A DNA stretch of 32,856 nucleotides from Chloroflexota bacterium (GTDB lineage Bacteria; Chloroflexota; Anaerolineae; Anaerolineales; E44-bin32), in NCBI GenBank assembly GCA_027298025.1, contig JAPUGV010000020.1, forward strand, positions 1-32,856, given 5' to 3'. Numbering within the stretch: position 1 is the stretch's first letter; each line of letters opens with the position of its first letter. A program made the translations under genes and the position numbers. The notes below the pieces were generated by a model. The model ran no database searches, was not told the DNA's origin, and saw only the letters and a list, made by a program, of their open reading frames with translations. Shown one piece after another: positions 8,265-15,396 of the stretch.

Positions 8265-8938
8265 CTGGTTATTGCGACGAGGGATTCTGCCAGGGTTCGC
8301 AGCTTTTCGGATGGTAGCTCGCGCAACCTCATGGCGGCGCGTACAAAACCGCTGTTCTCAGGTTCGGCAAGGAAATCGCGGAAGTTGGGCGGGAGCGAGC
8401 GAAAGGTCTCATAGGCCTGTCGGTCCCTGTACCAGCCCGCGATCGGCCCTTGCCCTTCCGTGTCGATATATTCGTCCATGGATCGTCCCAGCGCATCGAC
8501 CAGGACTTCCAGAAATGGGATTGCGATCGGCCTTGCGCCGCGCTCGAAGGCGCTGATGCGGCTAGCGGGAAATCCAACCACCTCGGCAAGTTCGCGGATC
8601 GTCATTTCGGAAGCGAGCCGGTGCTTGCGAAGCAAAGCACCGGTCATCTTCTGCCGAAAGGAGACAACGACCTTCGGGTCGAAGTGTACTGTTCGTTCGG
8701 GAGCGCTGGGCAAACCGTCGAGTAGATTGGCGACCGGGATATCCAACCAGTAAGCCAGCAGTTCGAGCTCAGGGAGCGAAATACCTTTGCGACCGTGCTC
8801 GTAGGAGGACATGGTGGCGGAGCTAACACCAATGAGTTCCGCGGCGGACTTGATGCTCTTGCCGGAAACTTCTCTGGCCGCGCGTATTTCGGCCCCCACC
8901 ATCTTGGTCTTTAGCTTTAAGCGCGCGTCGACATCCAT
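8261..8938 (-). CDS. XRE-family regulator with two helix-turn-helix domains
   Basis: The 225-residue protein holds two Cro/C1-type HTH domains in tandem. The first spans about residues 13-75 (SAAELIGVSSATMSSYEHGR) and the second about 98-159 (IRELAEVVGFPASRISAFER). The rest, about 160-225, is a helical tail of unknown role. Most XRE proteins have one HTH and dimerise; two in one chain could bind a two-half-site operator as a monomer or bridge distant sites. GGAG lies about 8 nt before the ATG, a reasonable ribosome site. It leads the coupled XRE-TPR-GNAT set. It may regulate its own operon; the inverted repeat at 9011-9044 is one possible operator. Confidence 0.88.
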   Translation of the reverse strand: MDVDARLKLKTKMVGAEIRAAREVSGKSIKSAAELIGVSSATMSSYEHGRKGISLPELELLAYWLDIPVANLLDGLPSAPERTVHFDPKVVVSFRQKMTGALLRKHRLASEMTIRELAEVVGFPASRISAFERGARPIAIPFLEVLVDALGRSMDEYIDTEGQGPIAGWYRDRQAYETFRSLPPNFRDFLAEPENSGFVRAAMRLRELPSEKLRTLAESLVAITS

Positions 8939-9010
8939 CTGATCGCTCCGAATGCGAACCAGAGGTAGTTTACCAGTGGATCATCAAACTCGGGCCAGGG
9001 GAGGAATCGA

Positions 9011-9044
9011 GAGCGGTACCCAACATGAGGTCCGGGTACCGCTC
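9011..9044 (-). terminator. Perfect 11-bp inverted repeat after the OmpR-type regulator
   Basis: Arms 9011-9021 (GAGCGGTACCC) and 9034-9044 pair perfectly around a 12-nt loop, 22 bp past the regulator stop. The tract after it on the minus strand (TCGATTCCTCCCC) is only weakly T-rich, so it is an imperfect intrinsic terminator. It also lies about 70 bp upstream of the XRE gene and could be an operator instead. Confidence 0.5.
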
Positions 9045-9066
9045 AGGGTTTGCAGATGGCTGAGGC

Positions 9067-9783
9067 TTAGCCGGTGCCATTTTCCGACGTGGGAGGTATC
9101 AAATACCCCAAGCCCTGTCGCGTGACGATGTGGATGGGATTCTTTGGATCCGGCTCGATTTTCTGCCGCAACCGACTTAAGCAGACCCAAAGGATCTCCT
9201 TGTCGTCCCGGTACTCAGGGCCCCATACCGCCGTGAGCAGCTCCTCCGGAGTCAGCACGCGCCCCTCAGAGGCGGCGAGAGATTGCAGCAGCCGGTACTC
9301 AGTAGCTGTGAGCGCGATTTCGTCACCGTTGGAAGTTACCAGCGCCCGGGCCAGATCGATCTGCAGCTCGTGATGCACATAGATCGGCTGGTGGAAATCG
9401 TGGTCCGTCTGTCGCTCCGCTCGCCTCAGTACCGCTCGCACCCGGGCCAATAGTTCCTGTGCGGAAAAGGGCTTCACGATGTAGTCATCGGCTCCGGCAT
9501 CGAGCCCTCGCACTCGGTCGCGCTCTTCCCCCTTGGCAGTAAGAATAATGATCGGAACGGTCGAAAATTCCCGAATGCGCTCAGTCGCGGTGAAGCCATC
9601 CATGATAGGCATCATCACATCCATGAGGATGAGGTCCGGCTGATCGTTCGCAACGTGTTCTACGGCTTTCTGGCCATCGTGGGCAGTCTCCACATCGTAG
9701 CCTGCCGTTTCTAGATTGACCTGAACCAGTCGCACGTAGCGCGGCTCGTCGTCCACGACCAAAAGTGTGTTCTTATCGCTCAT
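9067..9783 (-). CDS. OmpR/PhoB-family response regulator
   Basis: The 238-residue protein has a receiver domain (about 1-122) and a winged-helix DNA-binding domain (about 135-230). The acidic pair is in VVDDEP, the phosphoacceptor is Asp55 in LILMDVMMP, and the conserved lysine is in YIVKPFS. The effector domain has ALTATEYRLLQSLA and VSRLRQKIE-like (CLSRLRQKIEPD) recognition elements, ending in TRQGLGYLIP. Its start overlaps the end of the GAF kinase gene by 11 bp, so it is the last gene of a kinase-kinase-regulator operon and almost certainly a target of one or both kinases. Confidence 0.95.
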   Translation of the reverse strand: MSDKNTLLVVDDEPRYVRLVQVNLETAGYDVETAHDGQKAVEHVANDQPDLILMDVMMPIMDGFTATERIREFSTVPIIILTAKGEERDRVRGLDAGADDYIVKPFSAQELLARVRAVLRRAERQTDHDFHQPIYVHHELQIDLARALVTSNGDEIALTATEYRLLQSLAASEGRVLTPEELLTAVWGPEYRDDKEILWVCLSRLRQKIEPDPKNPIHIVTRQGLGYLIPPTSENGTG

Positions 9784-11026
9784 GTTCGCCCTCCATTATG
9801 GGTTCCATCACTTGGACGGGTAGGGTGAAGTAGATGCGCGTGCCTTCACCTTCCTCGCTCTCTATTCCGATCTCGCCACTGTGGGCTTCAATAATCTTTC
9901 GGCAAATGTACAATCCGAGGCCCGTTCCGCGTACATTCGAGGTCTGCTCCGGCACTCTGTAAAACCGCTCGAATAGATGGGGTACGTGCTCGGGGGAAAT
10001 GCCAGGCCCTCCATCTTCGACGCCAATTTCAATCACATTGTCGTACCGGACGGATCGCACCGCAATGGGGGAGCCGGTCGCATATTTGTTGGCGTTCGAT
10101 AGCAGGTTGTCCATGACCTGTGCGATCCGAGTCGGGTCTGCCTGCAGCCTTGGAAGATCTTCCGGCACATCGATCTCCACATCCATTTCTGGGTAGACCG
10201 ACTTAGTGCGTGATACTGAATCTCGGATCAGGGCGGACAGCTCGATGGGCTCGAGGGTCATACGGAGCGTTCCCGTTTCGAGGCGAGACGAATCGAGCAG
10301 GTTGTCGATGAGCTCGCGCAATCGATCGGCTTCTTCGTCGACGATCTCAAGGAATTCCAGACGCGTCTCAGAATCCCAGTGGGTGTCCTCTCGCATCAGC
10401 GTGGTCACGTAGCCCTTGATCATGCCGAGCGGGGTTCGCAGCTCATGAGAGATCGTGGAGATGAACTCGTCCTGCATGCGGGTTAACTCACGCTGCGCCT
10501 CCAGTGAAGCAATGCGTCGGGCCATACGCCGGTTCTCGAGCAGCTGCCCCACATGCCAGGCCACAAATTCTGCCAGCCGTATGTGCTCAGGAGGGTAGGC
10601 GGGCCCTCCGAATCGACCGAAGACGAGGCCGCCCACGCAGCGTCCGTGTACCATCATCGGTAGGCCGAGAAAATCGCGGCGCCGCTCGCGGCCCTTCACG
10701 CTCGGGCCGGCATCCTCCTGCCTCAGTATGGTCTGTCCGCTGCGGTAGGCCTCGGTGGCGGCAGGCTCACCCCATTCGAGATCCGCCTCGCGCGAGCGGC
10801 CGCGGCCAAGCGCCAGCGCATAAGCCGGCTCGAATTCACCTGTTTCTTTATTGTGGAGGAAGAGTGAGACGACATCAAAGATGAATATGGTCCGCGACAG
10901 GCGAAATACGGCATCCAGGCCGGCCTCGGTATCGTAGGTTTCGGCCACGATGCGCGCGATGGCATAGACTGCGTTGAGTTCCGTGCCGTGAGTGAGCGGT
11001 CCGGGTCGAACCAGTGGTCCGGTCAT
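9773..11026 (-). CDS. Soluble GAF-domain sensor histidine kinase
   Basis: The 417-residue protein has no membrane helix. Residues about 15-165 look like a GAF sensor domain (VVSLFLHNKETGEFEPAYAL and LGLPMMVHGRCVGGLVFG). HisKA follows with the phosphoacceptor His194 in TISHELRTPLGMIKGY, then an ATPase domain with LLSNANKYATG (N box), EDGGPGIS (G1) and GTGLGLYIC (G2). It is therefore a cytoplasmic sensor kinase of small-molecule or redox type; the ligand is unknown. Its ATG overlaps the stop of the upstream kinase (ATGA), and its end overlaps the regulator gene, giving a fully coupled three-gene operon. Confidence 0.93.
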   Translation of the reverse strand: MTGPLVRPGPLTHGTELNAVYAIARIVAETYDTEAGLDAVFRLSRTIFIFDVVSLFLHNKETGEFEPAYALALGRGRSREADLEWGEPAATEAYRSGQTILRQEDAGPSVKGRERRRDFLGLPMMVHGRCVGGLVFGRFGGPAYPPEHIRLAEFVAWHVGQLLENRRMARRIASLEAQRELTRMQDEFISTISHELRTPLGMIKGYVTTLMREDTHWDSETRLEFLEIVDEEADRLRELIDNLLDSSRLETGTLRMTLEPIELSALIRDSVSRTKSVYPEMDVEIDVPEDLPRLQADPTRIAQVMDNLLSNANKYATGSPIAVRSVRYDNVIEIGVEDGGPGISPEHVPHLFERFYRVPEQTSNVRGTGLGLYICRKIIEAHSGEIGIESEEGEGTRIYFTLPVQVMEPIMEGEHER

Positions 11027-12240
11027 TCGGCGCCCTCGTCACCTGCGCCGCTGTTGCCCGTGACGTTGTTATCTGAGATGGGCAGCTCGAACCGAAAAGT
11101 GGATCCCTTGTTCTCCATACTTTCCGCGGTGATCTCTGAGCCGTGAGCCTCGAGAATCTGCTTCACCAGCGCCAGCCCCAGCCCGGTCCCCCTGTAGCGA
11201 CGAGTTGCCGAGCCGTCCAATTGATGGAAGGGTTGAAAGACCTCGTTGAGTTTGCCGGAGGGGATGCCAATTCCGGTGTCCGTGACCGCGATCGTCACGA
11301 AGCCGCTCACGTGCTCCGCCCATAGCTTCACGCGGCCGCCTTCTGGTGTGAATTTAATCGCATTATCCAGGAGCTGGTAAATTACCCAACTGAGCTTCTC
11401 GGCGTCGGCCTGAACGGTAGGAAGACCCTTGTCCACCGAAAGGCGCAGTTTGATTCCCTCCTGGGTGGCCTTCGGCTTAGAACGATCGACGATGTCGCGG
11501 GCCAGGTCGCGAATTGAAACCTGCTCGAGCTTCAGCTCAATCCCATCCCGAGAGGCGGTTGAGAACGAAATCAGATCATCGATCAATTGGCCAAGTCGCA
11601 CGGTGGCTCGGTGGATGACGCTCATCGCCTTGCCCTGCTCCAGGGTCAAGTCACCCAGCTCCTCTTCCTCGAGCAACTCCACATAGCCCTTAATGTGTGC
11701 CAGCGGAGTGCGCAATTCGTGGGAAACGTTCGAGATCAGGTTGGTCTTCAACTGATTGAGCTCCGTGAGCCGTGCGAGGGCGTGCTTGAGTTCAGCCGTT
11801 CGCTCCGAAACTCGACGCTCCAATGTTCGATTGGCATCCTGGACCGCGGCGTGCAGCTCGATGATCTGGTTGGTGATTACCATATCGATTGTTTCGGGGG
11901 AGACCATCCCCAATTCCACAAGCATCTGACCCAGGAGGCGACGCTCCCCCTTATCGGCGAGCTCCTTCTGACGCGCCAGAGCGGTCTTTAGCTCTTCCTC
12001 GGTTAGCAGATCTTGTTCCATGAGGTAGTCGCCGATGCGTGGGACGAAGGCCGCCGGCGTATCGGGGAGCGGAGCAGTATCCGGTATCCCGGCGAGGTAG
12101 CTGCGCTCTGCAAGAAGCGCGAGCAAGGCCAGGTCCACTCCACAGTTGGGACAAGTCCGAGAATCACCTGGAATCGGAAAGTTGCACTGCGGACAGGGGA
12201 GCATTCTTGTTTCTAATGTAGACGAAACGGCTTCTGCCAT
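11023..12240 (-). CDS. Histidine kinase with N-terminal zinc ribbon and MshEN/GspE-N-like module
   Basis: The 405-residue protein is soluble. Cys16, Cys19, Cys30 and Cys33 (CPQC-x10-CPNC) form a zinc ribbon. Residues about 68-127 (IGDYLMEQDLLTEEELKTAL, then LGQMLVELGMVSPETI) resemble the N-terminal domain of GspE/PilB/MshE ATPases, a family in which some members bind cyclic di-GMP. A coiled coil at about 128-168 leads to HisKA with His174 in NVSHELRTPL, and to an ATPase domain with LLDNAIKFTP, DTGIGIPSG and GTGLGLALV. The start could be ATG 12240 or ATG 12204, which begins directly at the zinc ribbon. It heads the operon. The GspE-N assignment is by eye and less sure than the kinase. Confidence 0.88.
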   Translation of the reverse strand: MAEAVSSTLETRMLPCPQCNFPIPGDSRTCPNCGVDLALLALLAERSYLAGIPDTAPLPDTPAAFVPRIGDYLMEQDLLTEEELKTALARQKELADKGERRLLGQMLVELGMVSPETIDMVITNQIIELHAAVQDANRTLERRVSERTAELKHALARLTELNQLKTNLISNVSHELRTPLAHIKGYVELLEEEELGDLTLEQGKAMSVIHRATVRLGQLIDDLISFSTASRDGIELKLEQVSIRDLARDIVDRSKPKATQEGIKLRLSVDKGLPTVQADAEKLSWVIYQLLDNAIKFTPEGGRVKLWAEHVSGFVTIAVTDTGIGIPSGKLNEVFQPFHQLDGSATRRYRGTGLGLALVKQILEAHGSEITAESMENKGSTFRFELPISDNNVTGNSGAGDEGAE

Positions 12241-12374
12241 GATCAGTTCATATCCGTGGCTATCTTAGCTATTCCCCAAAGCTCGGGCAAGTGGAAGGTA
12301 GTACTGCAAGGTCTCTGTAAGCTAAGGCGGGGATTTCTTCGTAGATAATGTGATCGATATCGTGGGAATTGGAT

Positions 12375-12770
12375 ATGGCGATCGAAGTCCTGCTCATTGA
12401 CGACGACCCCGATCTCTCGACAATGCTACGGACCCTGCTTCGGGGCCAGGACTTTCAGATAAAGTCGGTGCTGTCGAGCGAGGAAGGGATTCAATCGGTG
12501 CAGAATCCCGAGGGGGCGCCTGACGTGGTGATCCTGGATCTTCTCATGCCCGAAGTGGACGGCTGGGAGGTCTGTGAGCGCATTCGATCCTTCTCCGATG
12601 TTCCTATCCTCATTCTGTCCGCACTGGGATCGCCCGGCAGCGTGGCGCGCGCCCTGGATGCCGGCGCAGACGACTACCTCATCAAGCCGGTCCATGCCAG
12701 CTTGTTGGCCTCAAGGCTCCGAACGTTGGTCCGCCGCAAGGCGCTAAACCCGAATATTCAGGCGGCCTGA
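12375..12770 (+). CDS. Stand-alone receiver-domain response regulator
   Basis: The 131-residue protein is a receiver domain with no output domain. LLIDDDPD gives the acidic pocket, Asp55 in VVILDLLMPE is the phosphoacceptor, and YLIKPVHA carries the conserved lysine. ATG 12375 is chosen; an in-frame TTG lies two codons upstream. It is divergent from the kinase operon across a 134-bp gap and is a natural candidate for a phosphorelay intermediate or a kinase sink. GATAAT at 12344-12349 is a weak -10 candidate. A strong intrinsic terminator follows. Confidence 0.92.
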   Translation: MAIEVLLIDDDPDLSTMLRTLLRGQDFQIKSVLSSEEGIQSVQNPEGAPDVVILDLLMPEVDGWEVCERIRSFSDVPILILSALGSPGSVARALDAGADDYLIKPVHASLLASRLRTLVRRKALNPNIQAA

Positions 12771-12794
12771 TTCTGGCGGTCCTGCTCGCAGGTG

Positions 12795-12818
12795 GCCCCT
12801 TCGGGGGCTTTTCTATTT
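12795..12818 (+). terminator. Intrinsic terminator after the receiver gene
   Basis: GCCCC, a TTCG tetraloop and GGGGC (12795-12808) are followed by TTTTCTATTT. A UUCG-capped GC stem with a U-tract is the textbook form. It acts on plus-strand transcripts; on the minus strand no T-tract follows the stem. Confidence 0.88.
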
Positions 12819-12821
12819 GCG

Positions 12822-13106
12822 CTACCAGTGTGAAAGATGATCGTCGACGAGCTGCAGATCTGGGAAGCGGTGCTCGATCCAGTTCGGAATGCCGGATAGA
12901 ACCTGATTTCCGTGTTTGTCGCTGTTGCTGACCACCGCGCAGGCAATCACGGCGGAGCGATGCGCATCCTGGTGTTCAATCTCGGCCGCAGAGACATTGA
13001 AATTCTGATGGAGCGCGGCCAGGAGCGGCTTCAGCCGACTGCGCTTTTCCTTCAGGGAGGAGCAGCCCGGAAGGTGTAGTTCCAGAGTGATCACGTGGAG
13101 GTGCAT
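12822..13106 (-). CDS. YlxP-like DUF503 protein
   Basis: The 94-residue protein matches the small DUF503/YlxP family: an N-terminal strand VITLELHLPG, then SSLKEKRSRLKPLL, FNVSAAEIEHQD and the hydrophobic CAVVSNS strand. Function is not established; in many Gram-positive bacteria ylxP lies in the nusA-infB-rbfA operon. Here it sits about 12 kb away, six bases after the lipoate/octanoate transferase gene and on the opposite strand to the translation operon. The ATG at 13106 fits the family's usual length. Confidence 0.85.
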   Translation of the reverse strand: MHLHVITLELHLPGCSSLKEKRSRLKPLLAALHQNFNVSAAEIEHQDAHRSAVIACAVVSNSDKHGNQVLSGIPNWIEHRFPDLQLVDDHLSHW

Positions 13107-13112
13107 CGAGCG

Positions 13113-13931
13113 TTAGATGCGCTGGGTCCAATCCGAATGTGCGTAGCGCATTTCCAGGATTTCATGGGAGCGGCGGATTTCGAGCTGTGAAGGTTCTTGC
13201 CGAGAGAAGCGAGCCTGAAGAGTACTCTCAAAGCCAGCAGTAAGATGCCGCGCTGTTTCTTCCCATGGAAGAGGTTCTCCCAGGGCACTCTCCACGGTGA
13301 TTGCATGGCGGCCAACCTCCCCCATGGCCCGCTCGCGTTCGTGTTGATTCGCATAGCGCAACGCCAAGCAAATCCGCCCCAGCTCTCCTTTCAGGGGTAG
13401 CGAGCCATGTTGGAGCACGGCTCCTGCTCTGCGCAGCTGTGCCGAGCCCACGAGCTTTTTCCCCTCGACCGTGATCTCGAAGGCACCTGGATTTTGGAAG
13501 CACACCGGGCTGCCATTGCCCAGGGCAGGTGGGTCCGCCATGCGCAATTCCGGCTCAATGCCCATCGCTTCCAGACCGGCCATCAGCGCCACGCTGATTC
13601 GTTCATAGCTCGCAAGTACACCGTTCGCGAAAAGCGGATGATCGACCTGCGCCGAAATCGAATACGTAAGCTCGTCTGTGTGCAGGATTGCCCTACCCCC
13701 GGTTGGCCGTCGTACCAGGTCCCACCCCTCGAGCTCGATTGCCGCTTGATCGGCATCGTTCACGGTTTGCGCATAGCCAAGCGATAGGCAGGGGGGGTCC
13801 CAAGCATAGAAGCGCAGCGTCGGAGGCGCTCGATGTTTAAGCACCGCCTCCAGGATGGCTTCGTCCAAGGCCATATTTATCGCCCCTGATGCGGGTTCAG
13901 AGAGTATCAAACGCCAATCGGAACGAGACAC
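13113..13931 (-). CDS. LplA/LipM-family lipoate ligase or octanoyltransferase
   Basis: The 272-residue protein belongs to the biotin/lipoate A/B ligase fold. GAINMALDEAI begins the domain; WDPPCLSLGYAQ, LVRRPTGGRAILH and NPGAFEITVEGKKLVGSAQ follow, with RAGAVLQHGSLPL after it. Cys144 in SPVCF and Lys159 in GKKLVGSAQ sit where LipM-type octanoyltransferases have their cysteine and lysine, so octanoyl transfer from acyl carrier protein is a good possibility; a lipoate ligase is the alternative. The start is GTG with TATAAT 6 nt upstream, pointing to a leaderless mRNA. DUF503 follows after six bases. Confidence 0.88.
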   Translation of the reverse strand: MSRSDWRLILSEPASGAINMALDEAILEAVLKHRAPPTLRFYAWDPPCLSLGYAQTVNDADQAAIELEGWDLVRRPTGGRAILHTDELTYSISAQVDHPLFANGVLASYERISVALMAGLEAMGIEPELRMADPPALGNGSPVCFQNPGAFEITVEGKKLVGSAQLRRAGAVLQHGSLPLKGELGRICLALRYANQHERERAMGEVGRHAITVESALGEPLPWEETARHLTAGFESTLQARFSRQEPSQLEIRRSHEILEMRYAHSDWTQRI

Positions 13932-13937
13932 GCCGCG

Positions 13938-13943
13938 ATTATA
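13938..13943 (-). promoter_or_regulatory. Candidate -10 element for the LplA/LipM gene (leaderless start)
   Basis: On the minus strand this is an exact TATAAT, 6 nt before the GTG start at 13931. Transcription would begin at the start codon. No clear -35 at normal spacing. Confidence 0.65.
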
Positions 13944-14031
13944 CCGAGCCTCAGGCCGGCAATAGCTTCATGGTAGACTTTCGCGCCGGTCCTTCCTGGC
14001 GAAATGGTCAGGAAAACGGGTATGCGCGATG

Positions 14032-14037
14032 TATACT
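14032..14037 (+). promoter_or_regulatory. Candidate -10 element for the solute-binding lipoprotein
   Basis: TATACT preceded by TG lies 18 nt before ATG 14056 and 48 nt before the alternative GTG at 14086. This would give a short leader. Only one strand was judged, by eye. Confidence 0.4.
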
Positions 14038-14055
14038 CCCCGCCTGCTTTCCCAA

Positions 14056-15354
14056 ATGGTGCCTAGCCAAACTCAGGGGCTGAAGGTGGGAATCCCTCGA
14101 CTACTGGTCTCAATCCTGATGGCTACGTGGCTCTGGGCATGCGTGGAATCCGAGCCAACGTCAACCCCCGAACCCGTCATCGTCGATAACGGGCCGACTC
14201 CGGCCCCGACGCCGGATCTGCAGCCCACGAGCGAAATGACAGGCTCGGTCAGTCTTTGGGTGACCTGGAAACCCGAAGGTGTACGGGCGCTCAACGAGCG
14301 GATCGAAAGCTTCCAATCGCGCCATCCCGGATTCTCTTTCGCAGTCTCGTACATTCCGGCCGAGGAACTCCGAACCGCACTGGACGAAGCGCAGGCCATC
14401 GGGACGCTTCCCTCGCTCATTCTGGCGCCTTCGACATGGGCTAGGGAGCTTTTCGAATCCGAACTAACGCAAGACCTCTCCGACCAGCCTACAGATGAGT
14501 TCCGCGTGCGGGTCCACCCATTGCCGTGGGCTCAAGCTACCCACCAGGGGCAAGTGTTGGGAATACCGATTCGGATGCATGGAAACGTGCTGTACCGAAA
14601 CCGTGAACTAGCCCCGATTCCGGCCGCCACGTTGGAGGGGCTGGTAGAGGCAGATCAAGCCCTGCGCGGCACGTTCAATGAGGGGGTAGCTCAAGATTAC
14701 GGATTTCGAAATTCGGCTCCATTCGCAGGTGCCTGCGGCGGACAGCTACTGCTGGATGGATCCGCGCCGGACCTGGAGAGTCCGATCGCGCGCTGCTGGC
14801 TCGAGCTGCTCCAGGGCCTGGCCCTTGCCGGCCCGGTGGTATTCAATTCGGACGAGGACCGCGATCTCTTCGAAAGAGGTCAAGCCGGCTGGCTTATTGA
14901 GAGCACGGAGAACTTTAATCGGCTCAGTGCGGCGCTCGGGGAAGGGGGGCTTACGATCGACCCCTGGCCGGTGTACCAGGAAACCGGGGAGTCATTGGCC
15001 GGCTATGTATGGACCGAAAATGTTTACTTCGCGTCCAATCTCAAACCGGAGGATTTCGAGGCGGCATGGGAATTTGTCGGTTTCTTGCTGTCAGAGGACT
15101 CCCAACTTGCCCTGAGCAACCCCAACGGCGCTGGACACATCCCCGTGCACATCTCGGCACCGCCGCTGCCGGGTCATGTAGGCCAGATGCACTCTGCGCT
15201 GCTGGAGGGGACGGCTCTCCCCACTCTCGATCCCAGGCCGGAATATGTGGAAGTGCTCCAGCGAGCCGCTCGGGCCGTATCTGTTCTGGGAACTCCTGTG
15301 GACTTAGCGCTGCAGCGAGCGATTGCCGAACTCGCCGCGGTGCCAGATGTATAA
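14056..15354 (+). CDS. Extracellular solute-binding lipoprotein (family 1, sugar-type)
   Basis: The protein has 432 residues from ATG 14056. The signal region LLVSILMATWLWAC ends in a lipobox, then a Pro/Thr-rich linker, then a periplasmic-binding-like fold: VSLWVTWKPEGVRALNERIE and NVLYRNRELA are typical of family 1 (maltose/glycerol-3-phosphate type) proteins, and AAWEFVGFLLSEDSQ is the late hinge helix. It would bind a ligand outside the membrane for an ABC importer. No permease or ATPase gene is nearby, so it is an orphan component here. GTG 14086, with AGGGG 6 nt upstream, is an equally good start and gives a shorter signal peptide. The stop codon overlaps the TATAAT ahead of the next gene. 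Confidence 0.87.
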   Translation: MVPSQTQGLKVGIPRLLVSILMATWLWACVESEPTSTPEPVIVDNGPTPAPTPDLQPTSEMTGSVSLWVTWKPEGVRALNERIESFQSRHPGFSFAVSYIPAEELRTALDEAQAIGTLPSLILAPSTWARELFESELTQDLSDQPTDEFRVRVHPLPWAQATHQGQVLGIPIRMHGNVLYRNRELAPIPAATLEGLVEADQALRGTFNEGVAQDYGFRNSAPFAGACGGQLLLDGSAPDLESPIARCWLELLQGLALAGPVVFNSDEDRDLFERGQAGWLIESTENFNRLSAALGEGGLTIDPWPVYQETGESLAGYVWTENVYFASNLKPEDFEAAWEFVGFLLSEDSQLALSNPNGAGHIPVHISAPPLPGHVGQMHSALLEGTALPTLDPRPEYVEVLQRAARAVSVLGTPVDLALQRAIAELAAVPDV

Positions 15355-15355
15355 T
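15350..15355 (+). promoter_or_regulatory. Candidate -10 element for the DHH-CBS-PAP gene
   Basis: Exact TATAAT preceded by TG, overlapping the TAA stop of the solute-binding gene. Transcription would start near 15362, giving a leader of about 35 nt before GTG 15397. Confidence 0.55.
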
Positions 15356-15396
15356 CCTCGGCCGAGATCGAACTGCAACGGAAGAGCATCGCGAAA

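Noticed and set aside
12800-12830. Bidirectional terminator for the receiver and DUF503 genes
   Set aside because: On the minus strand no T-tract follows the stem.
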